Positions 26,242 through 36,214 are shown, counted from the first letter of the stretch. The stretch: DNA of 64,000 nt from an uncultured Alphaproteobacteria bacterium (GCA_934254585.1 CAKQLF010000008.1:11364-75363), one strand, 5' to 3'. Notes: generated by a model not told the origin, from the sequence alone. Numbers and translations: made by a program.

Positions 26242-26742
26242 ATGCAAAAACACTATTTACAGGATTTGATTGAACCGGTGGTGGAAAAGGCCGGATTTGA
26301 GTTGGTGCGCGTGATGACTATCGGTCAGGCGAATCCCACATTGCAGGTGATGATTGATGTTGCCGACCATTCGCGTGATTTGACGGTTGATGATTGCGCC
26401 GAGGTTAGTCGTAAACTTTCGGATGTTTTGGACGAGAAAGATCCGATAAAAGAAAAATATTCACTGGAGGTTAGTTCTCCGGGGCTGGATAGACCATTGA
26501 CCAAGCCTGAACACTTTCAGCGTTTTTGCAATTATGTGATTAAGGCTGAAACCGCTGATAAGGTGGAAAACCGCAAACGTTTCAAAGGTATGCTGCTGCG
26601 TGCCGATGACCAACAAATTGTTGTGGATATGGAAGGTGTGGAATATACCATTCCGTATGACGCCATAACTAAAGCCAAACTGGTTCTTACAGATGAACTT
26701 TGGGAAGAATATCAGGCAGCCCACGAAGCTGTTGAACTTTAA
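26242..26742 (+). CDS. rimP: Ribosome maturation factor RimP
   Basis: The 166-residue protein fits RimP in length and motifs: the N-terminal domain with GFELVRV and LQVMIDV, the DDCAEVSRKLSDVLD segment, YSLEVSSPGLDRPL, and a C-terminal SH3-like domain. RimP assists 30S subunit assembly. It is the first gene of the conserved rimP-nusA-ylxR-infB-rbfA operon and lies 19 bases upstream of nusA. Confidence 0.95.
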   Translation: MQKHYLQDLIEPVVEKAGFELVRVMTIGQANPTLQVMIDVADHSRDLTVDDCAEVSRKLSDVLDEKDPIKEKYSLEVSSPGLDRPLTKPEHFQRFCNYVIKAETADKVENRKRFKGMLLRADDQQIVVDMEGVEYTIPYDAITKAKLVLTDELWEEYQAAHEAVEL

Positions 26743-26761
26743 TTTTTTTGATGAGGAAAAA

Positions 26762-28297
26762 ATGGAAAATTTTGAAAATATGCCAAGACCTGAAATCGTG
26801 TTAGTGGCTGACACGGTTGCCAGAGAAAAAAATATTGACCGTGAAGATGTTTTTGTGGCAATGGAAGTTGCTATTCAAAAAGCCGGACGCACTAAATATG
26901 GTTTTGAACACGATATCCGTGCTACTATTGACCGTAAAACGGGAGCTATTTCTTTGGCTCGCTATCGTGAAGTTGTGCCTGATGATGCAATTATTGAAAA
27001 CGAAGCTGCGCAAATCACTTTAAAAGACGCAAAATGCTATGATAGAAAATTAAAAGTCGGTGATTTTATTATTGATTCTTTACCGCCGATTGATTTTGGA
27101 CGTATTGCCGCGCAAACAGCTAAGCAGGTTATTATGCAAAAGGTGCGCGAAGCTGAACGCAATAAACAATTTGAAGAATATAAAGAAAAAATCGGTACGA
27201 TTATTAATGGTACGGTTAAAAGAATTGAATTTGGTAATGTGGTTTTGGATATAGGTAAAACGGAAGCCGTTTTGCGTTATGATGAAATTATTCCAAGAGA
27301 AAAATTCAAAAACGGTGACCGTGTGCGCGCTTATGTGTTGGATGTGCGTCGTGAAGTTAAAGGACCGCAGATTTTCTTGTCCCGCACTTGCCCTGAATTT
27401 ATGGCTAAATTGTTTACACAAGAAGTGCCGGAAATTTATGATGGTATTGTGCAAATTATGGGTGTGGCCCGCGACCCAGGTTCAAAAGCTAAAATCGCCG
27501 TTCGCGCTACCGATAAAACAATTGATCCGGTTGGAGCGTGCGTTGGTTTGCGCGGTATCCGCGTACAGGCAGTGGTAACTGAATTGCAAGGTGAAAAAAT
27601 TGATATTGTGCCATATTCTGAAGATAAAGCGCAATATATTGTGAGCGCATTGGCTCCGGCTGAAGTTACAAAAGTGGTTCTTGATGAAGAAAATAACCGC
27701 ATCGAAGCCGTGGTTCCGGAAGAACAATTTTCATTGGCTATCGGTCGTAGAGGCCAAAATGTTAAATTGGCGTCGCAATTGCTTGGAGCGGATATTGATG
27801 TGTTGACCGAAGAACAGGAACACGAACGCCGCGCTAATGAAAACAAAGTTCGTTTGCAACGCTTTATGGAAGCTTTGGACGTTGATGATATGATTGCTCA
27901 TTTGTTGGTTGCCGAAGGCTTTTCTACTATTGATGAAATTGCTATGGTTGACCTTAAAGAGTTGGCTGATATTGAAGGTTTTGACGAAGATGTGGCCGCT
28001 GAATTGCAAAACCGTGCTAAAGAATATATTGCTAAACGTAATGCCGAATTTGCCGAAAAGAGCAAGTCTTTGAAAATTGACGAAAGCTTGAAGCAGGTTA
28101 AAGGCTTGGATCAGGATATGATTATCACTTTGGCTGAAAAAGGTGTTAAAAATATTGATGATTTGGCCGATTTGGCTGCTGACGAATTGCAGGATATGCT
28201 TGGTGAAAATACTTTGTCCGAAGTTGAAGCCAATGATGTGATTATGTCGGCTCGTGAACACTGGTTCAAAGACGAAAACAGCGAAAATAAAAAATAG
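26762..28297 (+). CDS. nusA: Transcription termination/antitermination protein NusA
   Basis: The start was placed at the ATG at 26762, behind GAGGA; a longer frame exists but overlaps rimP. The 511-residue protein has the N-terminal RNA-polymerase-binding domain, an S1 domain (GTIINGTVKRIEFGNVVLDI), two KH domains (including AIGRRGQNVKLASQL) and two C-terminal acidic repeats. It controls pausing, termination and antitermination. A KH-mediated contact with its own leader hairpin is possible but not shown. Confidence 0.96.
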   Translation: MENFENMPRPEIVLVADTVAREKNIDREDVFVAMEVAIQKAGRTKYGFEHDIRATIDRKTGAISLARYREVVPDDAIIENEAAQITLKDAKCYDRKLKVGDFIIDSLPPIDFGRIAAQTAKQVIMQKVREAERNKQFEEYKEKIGTIINGTVKRIEFGNVVLDIGKTEAVLRYDEIIPREKFKNGDRVRAYVLDVRREVKGPQIFLSRTCPEFMAKLFTQEVPEIYDGIVQIMGVARDPGSKAKIAVRATDKTIDPVGACVGLRGIRVQAVVTELQGEKIDIVPYSEDKAQYIVSALAPAEVTKVVLDEENNRIEAVVPEEQFSLAIGRRGQNVKLASQLLGADIDVLTEEQEHERRANENKVRLQRFMEALDVDDMIAHLLVAEGFSTIDEIAMVDLKELADIEGFDEDVAAELQNRAKEYIAKRNAEFAEKSKSLKIDESLKQVKGLDQDMIITLAEKGVKNIDDLADLAADELQDMLGENTLSEVEANDVIMSAREHWFKDENSENKK

Positions 28298-28319
28298 TTT
28301 TGCTGAATAGGAAAAAACA

Positions 28320-28892
28320 ATGGTTAAAGAGTTGGAAACAAGAAAATGCGTTATAAGCGGTGAAGTTCTAAACAAAGAAGAACTTTTGCGCTTTGTAATC
28401 TTGAAAGACGGGGAAATGCTGCCTGATTTTAATAAAAAAATCGACGGCCGCGGATTTTATGTTTCCAACTCTAAGAAATTGTTGCAAAGTTTGGTGGAAA
28501 AACATCCTTTTAACAAAATTCTGCATAAAAAAGTGGAATATGCACCGAATATGCCGGAAATTGTTGAAAGTATTTTAACCAAAAAAGGTTTAGAGGCCCT
28601 TAATTTGGCGCGTAAAGCCGGCGATTTGGTTTTGGGATTTGAAAAAGTAAAAGAATTGATTATAAAAGGTAGGGCTGCCTTTGTGGTTGAAGCAACTGAT
28701 GCCGGTGCTGACGGCAGGCAGAAAATTGCAGAAATGTCCGCAAATTTAGAAAAGTTTACGTTATATGATACCGCAGTTTTGAGTTCGGCGTTTGATAGGG
28801 AAAATACGGTCTATCTGGCTGTGAAAAAAGGCAAAATGAGCGATATGGTCAGATTGGCTTTGAAGCGGTATCAAACATTTTTAGAAAGATAA
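28320..28892 (+). CDS. YlxR-family RNA-binding protein with L7Ae-like C-terminal domain
   Basis: The 190-residue protein starts with the YlxR (DUF448) domain: RKCVISGEVLNKEELLRFV and GRGFYVSNSKK. A second domain (LEALNLARKAGDLVLGFEKV onward) resembles the L7Ae/L30e RNA-binding fold. This two-domain form is typical of Alphaproteobacteria. YlxR-like proteins have been linked to RNase P modulation in Gram-positive bacteria; the role here is unproven. It sits between nusA and infB. Confidence 0.88.
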   Translation: MVKELETRKCVISGEVLNKEELLRFVILKDGEMLPDFNKKIDGRGFYVSNSKKLLQSLVEKHPFNKILHKKVEYAPNMPEIVESILTKKGLEALNLARKAGDLVLGFEKVKELIIKGRAAFVVEATDAGADGRQKIAEMSANLEKFTLYDTAVLSSAFDRENTVYLAVKKGKMSDMVRLALKRYQTFLER

Positions 28893-28908
28893 TTGGAGTA
28901 TTGACTAG

Positions 28909-31419
28909 ATGACAGAAGAAAGTGCAAAGGGCAAATTAACATTGTCTGGAAAATCGACCCTCACTTTGAAAAATCTTAATAAATCGACGGCTGCTGATGG
29001 TAAAAAAGTGGTGCAGGTTGAAGTTCGTAAAAAAAGAGTGATTAACCAAACGCCTCAAGCCACCCAAAAAGTGGAAATTGATGAAGCTACCGCGCAAAAA
29101 TTAAAGTTGTTGGCAGAGGCTAAGGAACACGATGCTAAACGCAAGCAAGAGGAAGAAACTCGCAATGCTCAACGTTTGAAATTGCAAGAAGAACGTGCCA
29201 AAGCTCAACAAGAAAAAGAAAACGCCGAAAAAGCCAAGGCTCAGGCCGAAGCTGCCGCTAATGAGGTAAAAGAAGTAGTGGAAAAGGCCAAAAAAGAAAT
29301 AAAAGAAAGTCCGAAACAGCCGCAAAACGAAAAATCATTTACCAAAAATGAAAATGTGGAACATCGTCAGAAAAAAGTAAAAGATGATTATGATGACGAT
29401 GAAGAAGAGGAAAGTTATCATAAAAAAAGTAAAAAATCGGCAGTGGTCGAAAAACACGCGATGACGCGTGAAGAAACTTTTGAACAGGAACGCAAAAAAA
29501 TTCAAAAACGTAGTTTTGAACCGCAACGCCGCAACAATAAAATCAATATCAACGCTTATATGAACAGCGATGATGACGATGATTATGGCTATGGAGCTCC
29601 GCGTCGCCACTTTAAGAAAAAACAGCCTAAGCCGGTGCAGGTGCAGGCTCCGCAAGAAAAAATTGTTAAGGAAGTGATTATTCCGGAAACAATTACAGTG
29701 CAAGAATTGGCTAATCGTATGGCCGAAAAGAGTGCTGATGTGATTAAGCGTTTGATGTCATTAGGTGTGATGGCGACGATTAATCAGGCTATTGACGCGG
29801 ACACGGCGCAAATTGTGGTTGAAGATATGGGACACAAATTTAAGCGCGTAGCCGACAGTGATGTGGAAGAAGGTTTGAGCGGACCGGAAGATACAGAGGC
29901 AGATTTGCAACCGCGTGCGCCGATTGTAACGGTTATGGGACACGTTGACCACGGTAAAACTTCATTGCTTGATGCTTTGCGTGAAACAAACGTGGCGGCC
30001 AAAGAAGCAGGCGGCATTACGCAACACATCGGTGCTTATCAAATTAAAGTTGCCAATGGCCAAAAAATTACCTTTATTGATACTCCGGGGCACGAAGCGT
30101 TTTCAGAAATGCGCGCTCGCGGTGCCAAAGTTACGGATATTGTGGTTTTGGTTGTGGCGGCCAACGATGGTATTATGCCGCAAACCGTAGAGGCTATTCG
30201 TCACGCTCAAGCGGCAGAAGTTCCTATTGTGGTGGCTATAAACAAAATAGATTTGCCGGGGGCTGATCCGTTGCGGGTTAAAACCGAATTGTTGCAATAT
30301 GGTATCGGTGTTGAAGAAATGGGCGGTGAATGTTTGTGTGCCGAAGTTTCTGCTAAAAAGCGTATCAACATTGATAAATTGGTTGAGGCTATTTTGTTGC
30401 AGGCGGAAATGCTCGATTTGAAGGCTAATCCTAATCACGCGGCCGAAGGTGCGGTTATTGAAGCTAAAATGGAAAAAGGCCGCGGTAGCGTGGCCACGGT
30501 TTTGGTGCAACGCGGAACTTTACACGTTGGTGATATTTTGATTGCCGGTAAAGAATGGGGACGGGTGCGTGCAATGTTTAACGAACACGGACGCAAAGTC
30601 AGCGAAGCCGAGCCGGCTACTCCGGTGGAAGTTTTAGGCTTGCAGGGCACGCCTATGGCCGGTGACACTTTTGTGGTTGTAAAAGATGAAAACCAAGCTA
30701 AAGAAGTAACCGGATATCGTATTCGCAAAGAACGTGACGCCAAACTGGTTAAGAGTGCCAAGTCGGCTATGGAACAAATGATGGATAAAATCAAATCCGG
30801 TGAATCTAAGCACTTGTCGGTTATTATTAAAGCTGACGTTCAAGGTTCTATTGAGGCTTTGGAGGGCACTTTGAAGAAACTTTCTAATGATGAAGTTTCG
30901 GTGCAAATTCTGCATTCGGCGGTTGGCCCGATTTCGGAATCCGATATTACTTTGGCAAAAGCTTCCGATGCGTTTGTAATCGGTTTTAATGTGCGTGCCA
31001 ATGCTCAAGCGCGTGATATGGCTCATCGTGATGGTATTGATATTCGTTATTACTCCATTATTTATACGGTGGTAGACGATGTTAAAAAAGCTCTGGAAGG
31101 TATGTTAACTCCTGAATTGCGCGAAAAGATTTTGGGTTATGCGCAAATTCGTAGTGTGTTTAATATTACCGGAGTGGGCAAAGTCGCCGGCTGTATGGTT
31201 ACCGAAGGTTTGGTAAAACGCGGTGCTAAAGTCAGATTGCTGCGTGATAATGTGGTTATTCACGATGGTAATTTAGGACAATTGAAGCGTTATAAAGACG
31301 ATGTAAAAGAAGTTAAAGAAGGTTATGAGTGCGGTATGAGTTTTGAAAACTATAATGATATTCAAGTAAATGATGCAATTGAATGTTATGAAGTTGAAGA
31401 AATAGCAAAAACACTCTAA
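28909..31419 (+). CDS. infB: Translation initiation factor IF-2
   Basis: The 836-residue protein has a long charged N-terminal region of Lys/Glu/Ala-rich helices with an acidic DDDD stretch, then an IF2-N module ([20 protein letters not shown]). The G domain holds [22 protein letters not shown] and [10 protein letters not shown]. The C-terminal domains follow. IF-2 brings initiator tRNA to the 30S subunit. The ATG at 28909 follows GGAG. It is followed after 16 bases by rbfA. Confidence 0.97.
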   Translation: MTEESAKGKLTLSGKSTLTLKNLNKSTAADGKKVVQVEVRKKRVINQTPQATQKVEIDEATAQKLKLLAEAKEHDAKRKQEEETRNAQRLKLQEERAKAQQEKENAEKAKAQAEAAANEVKEVVEKAKKEIKESPKQPQNEKSFTKNENVEHRQKKVKDDYDDDEEEESYHKKSKKSAVVEKHAMTREETFEQERKKIQKRSFEPQRRNNKININAYMNSDDDDDYGYGAPRRHFKKKQPKPVQVQAPQEKIVKEVIIPETITVQELANRMAEKSADVIKRLMSLGVMATINQAIDADTAQIVVEDMGHKFKRVADSDVEEGLSGPEDTEADLQPRAPIVTVMGHVDHGKTSLLDALRETNVAAKEAGGITQHIGAYQIKVANGQKITFIDTPGHEAFSEMRARGAKVTDIVVLVVAANDGIMPQTVEAIRHAQAAEVPIVVAINKIDLPGADPLRVKTELLQYGIGVEEMGGECLCAEVSAKKRINIDKLVEAILLQAEMLDLKANPNHAAEGAVIEAKMEKGRGSVATVLVQRGTLHVGDILIAGKEWGRVRAMFNEHGRKVSEAEPATPVEVLGLQGTPMAGDTFVVVKDENQAKEVTGYRIRKERDAKLVKSAKSAMEQMMDKIKSGESKHLSVIIKADVQGSIEALEGTLKKLSNDEVSVQILHSAVGPISESDITLAKASDAFVIGFNVRANAQARDMAHRDGIDIRYYSIIYTVVDDVKKALEGMLTPELREKILGYAQIRSVFNITGVGKVAGCMVTEGLVKRGAKVRLLRDNVVIHDGNLGQLKRYKDDVKEVKEGYECGMSFENYNDIQVNDAIECYEVEEIAKTL

Positions 31420-31435
31420 AGAAAGGAGCTCGAAA

Positions 31436-31816
31436 ATGACCAGTGAATTGTCACAACGTCAACTGCGTGTAGGACAAGAAATCCGCAAAGTAATTGCTAC
31501 TGCTTTGGAAAAAGGCGAGGTTAGAAGTCCTGAAATTGCCGAAGCGTTTATTACAATTACTCAAGTGATTATGTCGCCGGATTTGAAGTACGCTACTGTT
31601 TATTTGATGACCTTGAATGGTAAGAATCTCGGATTGATTTTGGAACAGTTGAACGCTGAAAAGTGGGTGTTTAAGAAATTAGTGGCTTCTAAGTTGAAAC
31701 TTCGATTTACACCGGATATAAATTTTAGGGTAGATGATACTTTTGAGGAAGCCGACAGAATTAATAAATTAATGCACGACCCTAAGGTTATGGCTGATTT
31801 GGAGAAACTCGACTAA
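31436..31816 (+). CDS. rbfA: Ribosome-binding factor A
   Basis: The 126-residue protein fits RbfA: RQLRVGQEIRKVIATALEKGEV at the N-terminus, TQVIMSPDLKYATVYLM, and a C-terminal RFTPDINFRVDDTFEEADRI segment. It binds the 30S subunit for 16S rRNA maturation and cold adaptation. AAAGGAG precedes the ATG. The usual next genes truB and rpsO are absent; the operon ends in repeat DNA. Confidence 0.95.
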   Translation: MTSELSQRQLRVGQEIRKVIATALEKGEVRSPEIAEAFITITQVIMSPDLKYATVYLMTLNGKNLGLILEQLNAEKWVFKKLVASKLKLRFTPDINFRVDDTFEEADRINKLMHDPKVMADLEKLD

Positions 31817-31848
31817 TGTAGCGCGACGTGCATAACGGCACATCTAAT

Positions 31849-32000
31849 ATTGCCGGATTGGACTGTGCGTCACGTCCGGCAGTGACACAGAAGAAAAAGA
31901 GTGTTTTGTGACAAGATTCGCGGGTCTAAGTCCGCGAATTACGTTAAAAAAAAGTGTGACTCAGCAGTTTTTTAGCATCAAAATTTTTAATAAATCAATA
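31849..32000. repeat. Remnant of a pilin-associated repeat cassette
   Basis: The stretch holds an inverted repeat GCCGGA/TCCGGC (31852-31880) and the dispersed palindrome at 31916-31940 (ATTCGCGGG...TCCGCGAAT). At 31986-32000 it holds TTTTAATAAATCAATA, which matches the promoter region upstream of pilin-like genes 1 and 2. The pilin-coding part itself is missing. Confidence 0.65.
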
Positions 32001-32040
32001 AAAAAATCCTCAATCAGCAGTAGCGGAGAGAGGATTTTTT
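32001..32040. terminator. Bidirectional Rho-independent terminator
   Basis: AAAAAATCCTC (32001-32011) pairs perfectly with GAGGATTTTTT (32030-32040). It can end both the rbfA transcript and the convergent repeat-protein gene. Confidence 0.85.
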
Positions 32041-32044
32041 ATAA

Positions 32045-33166
32045 TTACTTAACCGTATTTTTGAGAACTTCCAACAACAGCAGTTGGGTAAGTCTTTCAT
32101 CGGTTTTGTGGAGATTAATATACGTTTCCACATATTCAAAATGATATTTTCTGCACCATTCAAGCAAAATTTCATAGCTTAGTTGCTGATGTGTGACCAC
32201 GGAAACAATTTCAGAATGTATACCGCGAGACAAAATAGCATCAATTACAACTTTAGACAAAGATGAGTCGAATTTAATCAATTCTTTAATTTCAGCCTTA
32301 TCGCCGTTTTTGACAATGGTTATGTAGGCTTCATCGGGCAAATGGATTTTATTTTTCATTAATTTCATTGCTCCGGTGTGGCCAAAGTAATTGACAATTT
32401 TCATCTTTATCTCATCATCTGAATAGTCGTTAACATATAACGCAATAAAATCATCTAACAGTTTTTCATCTGCAAGATACAGATTTATCAGTTTAGACTT
32501 AATCTGTTCTGACATTTTAAGTTCAGACCCATTCAGCATTTTATGCAGAGCTTGTTTATTTCCGCTTTCAAATATTGCCTCAAACAAATTGTCAGAGCAA
32601 ATCTCATAATTTTTGAGTAACAAATCAAACAGTTGGTTATTGTTTAATTTGATAATTTCGAGTATGTCTTCTTCGGACAATTGGACTTTCAGAGCCAATA
32701 TAGCAGAAATAATATCTGCATTGTGAGTGTTGATGATTGCTTTTATTATTCTGTCATTAAAGCCGTTATAGTTGTTATAAAAGAATATCAATTCTATAAT
32801 CGCATCATAATAGCCATAGCTGATGACTTTAATAGCCTGTTCTTCCGTAAATTTAGAACGTTTATATTTGCAAAGGAGTGCTAATTCCTCAGAGTTACCT
32901 CGGTTGATGATGATTTGTCTCAGATTTTCATCAATGTTCTTATTTCTAAGCAAAGAGAGAAGTTCTTCGGAATTATTACGCTCAATCACGGCTTGTTTGT
33001 CTTTATCAGAAAAATCGTTAAATTTGCCGGATTCCAGTAACTTCATAATTTCCTTATGATTACCGCCTTGAATAATTGATAAATTATCCGAACCGATAAG
33101 TTCATTAATTAAAGTCTTGCCGCTATGCAGAAAAGGGTGCAACCATTTAAAAAAATTTGTAAGCAT
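32045..33166 (-). CDS. Helical tandem-repeat protein (LRV/HEAT-like), paralogue of 46117-47067
   Basis: I placed the start at the ATG at 33166, because the earlier ATG (33220) falls between the promoter boxes at 33211-33239. The 373-residue product consists of about ten repeats of about 31 residues with the pattern I-I-x-RG-N-x-E-E-L-x-x-L-L. This predicts a solenoid of paired helices like leucine-rich-repeat-variant or HEAT proteins, usually for protein binding. It has no signal peptide. A second gene of this family lies at 46117. The partner is unknown. Confidence 0.7.
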   Translation of the reverse strand: MLTNFFKWLHPFLHSGKTLINELIGSDNLSIIQGGNHKEIMKLLESGKFNDFSDKDKQAVIERNNSEELLSLLRNKNIDENLRQIIINRGNSEELALLCKYKRSKFTEEQAIKVISYGYYDAIIELIFFYNNYNGFNDRIIKAIINTHNADIISAILALKVQLSEEDILEIIKLNNNQLFDLLLKNYEICSDNLFEAIFESGNKQALHKMLNGSELKMSEQIKSKLINLYLADEKLLDDFIALYVNDYSDDEIKMKIVNYFGHTGAMKLMKNKIHLPDEAYITIVKNGDKAEIKELIKFDSSLSKVVIDAILSRGIHSEIVSVVTHQQLSYEILLEWCRKYHFEYVETYINLHKTDERLTQLLLLEVLKNTVK

Positions 33167-33210
33167 AATAGTAAGTATTAAGTGAATAAAATAATAAAAA
33201 ATACAGCTGT

Positions 33211-33239
33211 TATATAACATAACTGTATTTTTTTGTCAA
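33211..33239 (-). promoter_or_regulatory. Consensus sigma70 promoter of the repeat-protein gene
   Basis: TTGACA (33234-33239) and TATATA (33211-33216) are exactly 17 bp apart on the minus strand. The site decides the start codon of the downstream gene. Confidence 0.75.
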
Positions 33240-33259
33240 GTAATAATGGCGGAAATGTT

Positions 33260-34363
33260 CTATTTTCGCGCTAGTTGTTCAAGAAATTTTATTTGAATAT
33301 CGGCAATTTGTTTGACGCTCTCTATGTCGACATATTCGTTGGAGGCGTGCATACCTTCGCCCGTTCCCGAATGCATAATAACCACCGAACCTTTTACGGC
33401 AAAAGCCCGTGAATCTGTGGCTCCTCCGATATGCTCAAACTCTATTTTTTGCTGAATTATTTTTTCGGCAAGCTGTTTGTAAGCTAAAATATATTGATTG
33501 TTCTCGTCCATAACCACCGGAGTTGAGGTCGAAACTATTTTATAGCTGACACCTGCAACTAAACATTTCTTTAAGTTATATTCTAAATGCTGTACGGTTG
33601 AATTTTCTGTCAAACGGAAATCCAACAGAGCTTCGGCATAGTTCGACAGCACATTGGAAACCTGACCACCGTTAATAATGGCCAGATGTACGGTGTCAAA
33701 CCAAGTGTTTTGCGGTTGCGGTAAATTTTTGGCATAATAAGGATAAATTTTGCGGATATTATTCCAACTTTGCAACAAAATTTCATTGGCATCAATTCCG
33801 TCCCAAGGTGTGGAACCGTGAGCCTCTTGCCCTTTGGCAATCAGTTTTACAAATACGGGATTTTTGCATTTGCTGACAATTTTGGTGATATCTCCGCCCA
33901 CATCATTGTCTAAAACAATTTTGGCCTTAATTTGCGGATAGGCTTTGAGAAAAGACTCTGTTGACAAACTGCCTTTTTCTTCGTCGGTAGAAAGAATAAC
34001 GCCGAATTTAAGCGGTAATTTGTGCGTTTCGACATATTGCATTGAGTTAAGTGCGACCGCGGCAAAAGATTTCATATCGAGTGTTCCGCGGCCATACATT
34101 TTGCCGTTTTTCTCAATAGGTTCAAACATTTTGTCTTCGGCCGGAACAACATCAATATGCCCTAAAACCAAGGCATCAAAGTCAAATTCATCGGTGTTGC
34201 GTAAAAAAATTACCGGAGAGGCGGTTGTTTGGAAAATTTCGGTTTTTACGTCAGTGCCTTCAAACAGGTTGACAATATATTCGGCCACCTTACGGATTTC
34301 TGTTTCGTTGCCTGTTTCCGTACGAAAACGAATCAAATCTTTTATAGTGTTTATTAAATCCAT
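33260..34363 (-). CDS. M20-family metallopeptidase (acetylornithine deacetylase/DapE type)
   Basis: The chosen start is the ATG at 34363, with AAAGAAG upstream; an in-frame TTG eight codons earlier is possible. The 367-residue protein has M20 metal-ligand motifs: VLGHIDVVPA, GRGTLDMKSF, STDEEKGS and a C-terminal GGATDSRAFA. The dimerisation-domain loop is GQEAHGSTPWDGIDA. Such enzymes use two zinc or cobalt ions to hydrolyse N-acyl or peptide bonds. The exact substrate (N-acetylornithine, succinyl-diaminopimelate or a dipeptide) cannot be assigned. It is a single gene on the minus strand. Confidence 0.85.
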   Translation of the reverse strand: MDLINTIKDLIRFRTETGNETEIRKVAEYIVNLFEGTDVKTEIFQTTASPVIFLRNTDEFDFDALVLGHIDVVPAEDKMFEPIEKNGKMYGRGTLDMKSFAAVALNSMQYVETHKLPLKFGVILSTDEEKGSLSTESFLKAYPQIKAKIVLDNDVGGDITKIVSKCKNPVFVKLIAKGQEAHGSTPWDGIDANEILLQSWNNIRKIYPYYAKNLPQPQNTWFDTVHLAIINGGQVSNVLSNYAEALLDFRLTENSTVQHLEYNLKKCLVAGVSYKIVSTSTPVVMDENNQYILAYKQLAEKIIQQKIEFEHIGGATDSRAFAVKGSVVIMHSGTGEGMHASNEYVDIESVKQIADIQIKFLEQLARK

Positions 34364-34450
34364 TTTTTTAACTTCTTTCTTTGTCAATTTTTACTCTTTT
34401 TTTAATATATATATTTATCATTAATCTAAATTTAATAAAAGGGAAGAAAA

Positions 34451-34963
34451 ATGAAAGCATTATTGACAACAATAACCGCATTGATTTTAACATTGGGAAC
34501 AATTAACTCGGCGCAGGCAGTTGAAGAAGAGGAATCGGAAAGCGGCTTGGCTTTGCCGCGAATGGCTTCGTTGCGTTCAAGTTTAATTAATGTGCGTTCC
34601 GGCCCGGGCACCAGATATCCAATTGAGTGGGTTTATAAACAAAAAGGAGCTCCGGTGGAAATTATTGCTGAATTTGAATTGTGGCGCAAAATTAGAGATT
34701 GGGAAGGTTCGGAAACTTGGGTGCATAAGGCGCGACTTTCCGGACGACGCTTTATAAAAGTTATAAACCCGGGAGAAAACAACATTTATGCCAAGCCTGA
34801 AAATGATGCTAGAGTTGTGGCTAAAGCAGAAGATGGTGTCGTGGGGGAAATTATGAAATGTCCGACTCCTGATGGTATGTGTTTGATTAAATTTGATACA
34901 ATTCAGGGGTGGATGCCGCGTAAGGGTTTGTTTGGAATTTATAAAAACGAGGTTATAAAGTAA
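34451..34963 (+). CDS. Secreted SH3-domain protein
   Basis: The 170-residue protein has a signal peptide ending SAQA and two bacterial SH3-like units. One is the typical SSLINVRSGPGTRYPIEWVY start; the second (NNIYAKPENDARVVAKAEDG) is degenerate. Such domains often bind cell-wall material and occur as SH3 proteins of the DUF1058/SH3_4 type in Alphaproteobacteria. GGGAAG precedes the ATG. The Xer recombinase gene follows after 3 bases, so they may be co-transcribed. Confidence 0.82.
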   Translation: MKALLTTITALILTLGTINSAQAVEEEESESGLALPRMASLRSSLINVRSGPGTRYPIEWVYKQKGAPVEIIAEFELWRKIRDWEGSETWVHKARLSGRRFIKVINPGENNIYAKPENDARVVAKAEDGVVGEIMKCPTPDGMCLIKFDTIQGWMPRKGLFGIYKNEVIK

Positions 34964-34966
34964 GCG

Positions 34967-35905
34967 TTGAAAGCAGAAATAAAATTTAATGCCGATAATG
35001 AGTTGTTGTCACTTATTAAAGATTGGCAAAATTGGCTGCAAAAAGAGCGGTTATATTCGCCGCACACGCTTGATGGCTATTCTCGGGATTTGGCTATTTT
35101 TTTAGAAAATGTGCAAGATACTCCGGTAAGTAAAAAAAATTTAGCGGCTTATGAGGTGCATAATTTTAGAAAATTTATAAGTAAACGGGCGGAAAAATAT
35201 TTGAATAAAAATTCAATGTGTCGGGAATTGTCGGCTATTAAGAATTTTTATAAGTGGTTGGAACGTAAAAAAATCTTAAATAATTCGGCTATCAGCGCAA
35301 TTTCGGCTCCCAAAAAAGCTAAAGTTCTTCCTAAGGCTCTGGATGTTGAAGATTCGTTCAGAGTGCTTGAAAAAGTAGGAAAGTTAGAAACTGAAACGTG
35401 GCAAGGGCTTCGAGATAAGGCAATATTGACATTGCTTTATGCCTGTGGCTTGCGTATTTCTGAAGCCCTGTCTTTAAATGTTGGTGATATTTCGGCCTCA
35501 AGCGAGTTCCTTCGCGTAAAAGGTAAGGGGAATAAAGAACGATTGGTGCCCCTTCTATCTATAGTTTGGCAAAATATCAATGCTTACCTTGCGGAATGTC
35601 CGTATAAAAACAATGTAGGAGAACCACTGTTTTTAGGGGCACGAGGAGAGCGGATTAGTCCACGTATTATTCAACGCCAGTTACAAAAGTTGCGAGCTGT
35701 TTTGGGGCTTCCGGATACGGTTACCCCGCACGCTTTGCGCCATTCTTTTGCCACTCAATTGTTGGCGGAGGGAGTTGATTTGCGCTCAATTCAAGAATTG
35801 TTAGGTCATAGTTCCCTGGTTACGACCCAGCGTTACACCGATGTCCAAACTGAAACGCTGCAAAAAGAATACCATAAAGCGCATCCGCTTGAAAAGTCCG
35901 AATAA
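34967..35905 (+). CDS. Tyrosine recombinase XerC/XerD
   Basis: The 312-residue protein has the SAM-like core-binding N-terminal domain and the catalytic domain with the tyrosine-recombinase residues: Arg in CGLRISEAL, Lys in GKGNKERLVPL, HALRHSFATQLL, GHSSLVTTQRYTDV with the nucleophilic Tyr. Length and motif wording (LLAEGVDLRSIQELLGHSSL) fit chromosome-dimer resolution enzymes more than phage integrases, and XerC is likelier than XerD. The start is a TTG, with GAGG some 13 bases upstream. No dif site was recognised in the window. Confidence 0.9.
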   Translation: MKAEIKFNADNELLSLIKDWQNWLQKERLYSPHTLDGYSRDLAIFLENVQDTPVSKKNLAAYEVHNFRKFISKRAEKYLNKNSMCRELSAIKNFYKWLERKKILNNSAISAISAPKKAKVLPKALDVEDSFRVLEKVGKLETETWQGLRDKAILTLLYACGLRISEALSLNVGDISASSEFLRVKGKGNKERLVPLLSIVWQNINAYLAECPYKNNVGEPLFLGARGERISPRIIQRQLQKLRAVLGLPDTVTPHALRHSFATQLLAEGVDLRSIQELLGHSSLVTTQRYTDVQTETLQKEYHKAHPLEKSE

Positions 35906-35912
35906 ATTAAAA

Positions 35913-35942
35913 TAAAAAAAGAGGCCTGTCTCAGTGCCTCTT
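35913..35942. terminator. Bidirectional terminator between xer and rpmG
   Basis: AAGAGGC (35919-35925) pairs with GCCTCTT (35936-35942). The A run at 35914-35920 gives a T tract on the minus strand after rpmG. Confidence 0.75.
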
Positions 35943-35963
35943 CTTTCAAACTTTTTGCAGAAA

Positions 35964-36131
35964 TTACTTTAACTTCTTTTCAACAAACTCTTCGTGTTTT
36001 TTAGATTTCTTGTCGAACTTCTTCAAAACTAATTTTTCCGGATGAGTTCTCGGATTTTTTTCTGCCAAGTAGAAAGAACCAGTACCAGCACTGCTTTCTA
36101 ATTTAATTTTAATTTTTACTGCTTTTGCCAT
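35964..36131 (-). CDS. rpmG: 50S ribosomal protein L33
   Basis: The 55-residue frame begins [20 protein letters not shown] and contains [14 protein letters not shown] and [11 protein letters not shown], matching proteobacterial L33 over its full length. It lacks the zinc-binding cysteines, the usual case in Alphaproteobacteria. It is short and basic; AAAGAG lies upstream of the ATG. It is a single gene on the minus strand, ended by the shared terminator at 35913. Confidence 0.95.
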   Translation of the reverse strand: MAKAVKIKIKLESSAGTGSFYLAEKNPRTHPEKLVLKKFDKKSKKHEEFVEKKLK

Positions 36132-36214
36132 TTTTTTACTCTTTACAAAGTTATCAATTAAAACATTTAGGCGAAGTATACCTTTTTTGCCGCGGTTGTC
36201 AATAGTTTTTTTAA

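Noticed and set aside
34967..35905. Tyrosine recombinase as the integrase of a mobile island
   Set aside because: Length and motifs match XerC-type housekeeping recombinases. Flanking genes are chromosomal, and no attachment-site repeats or tRNA gene were seen.
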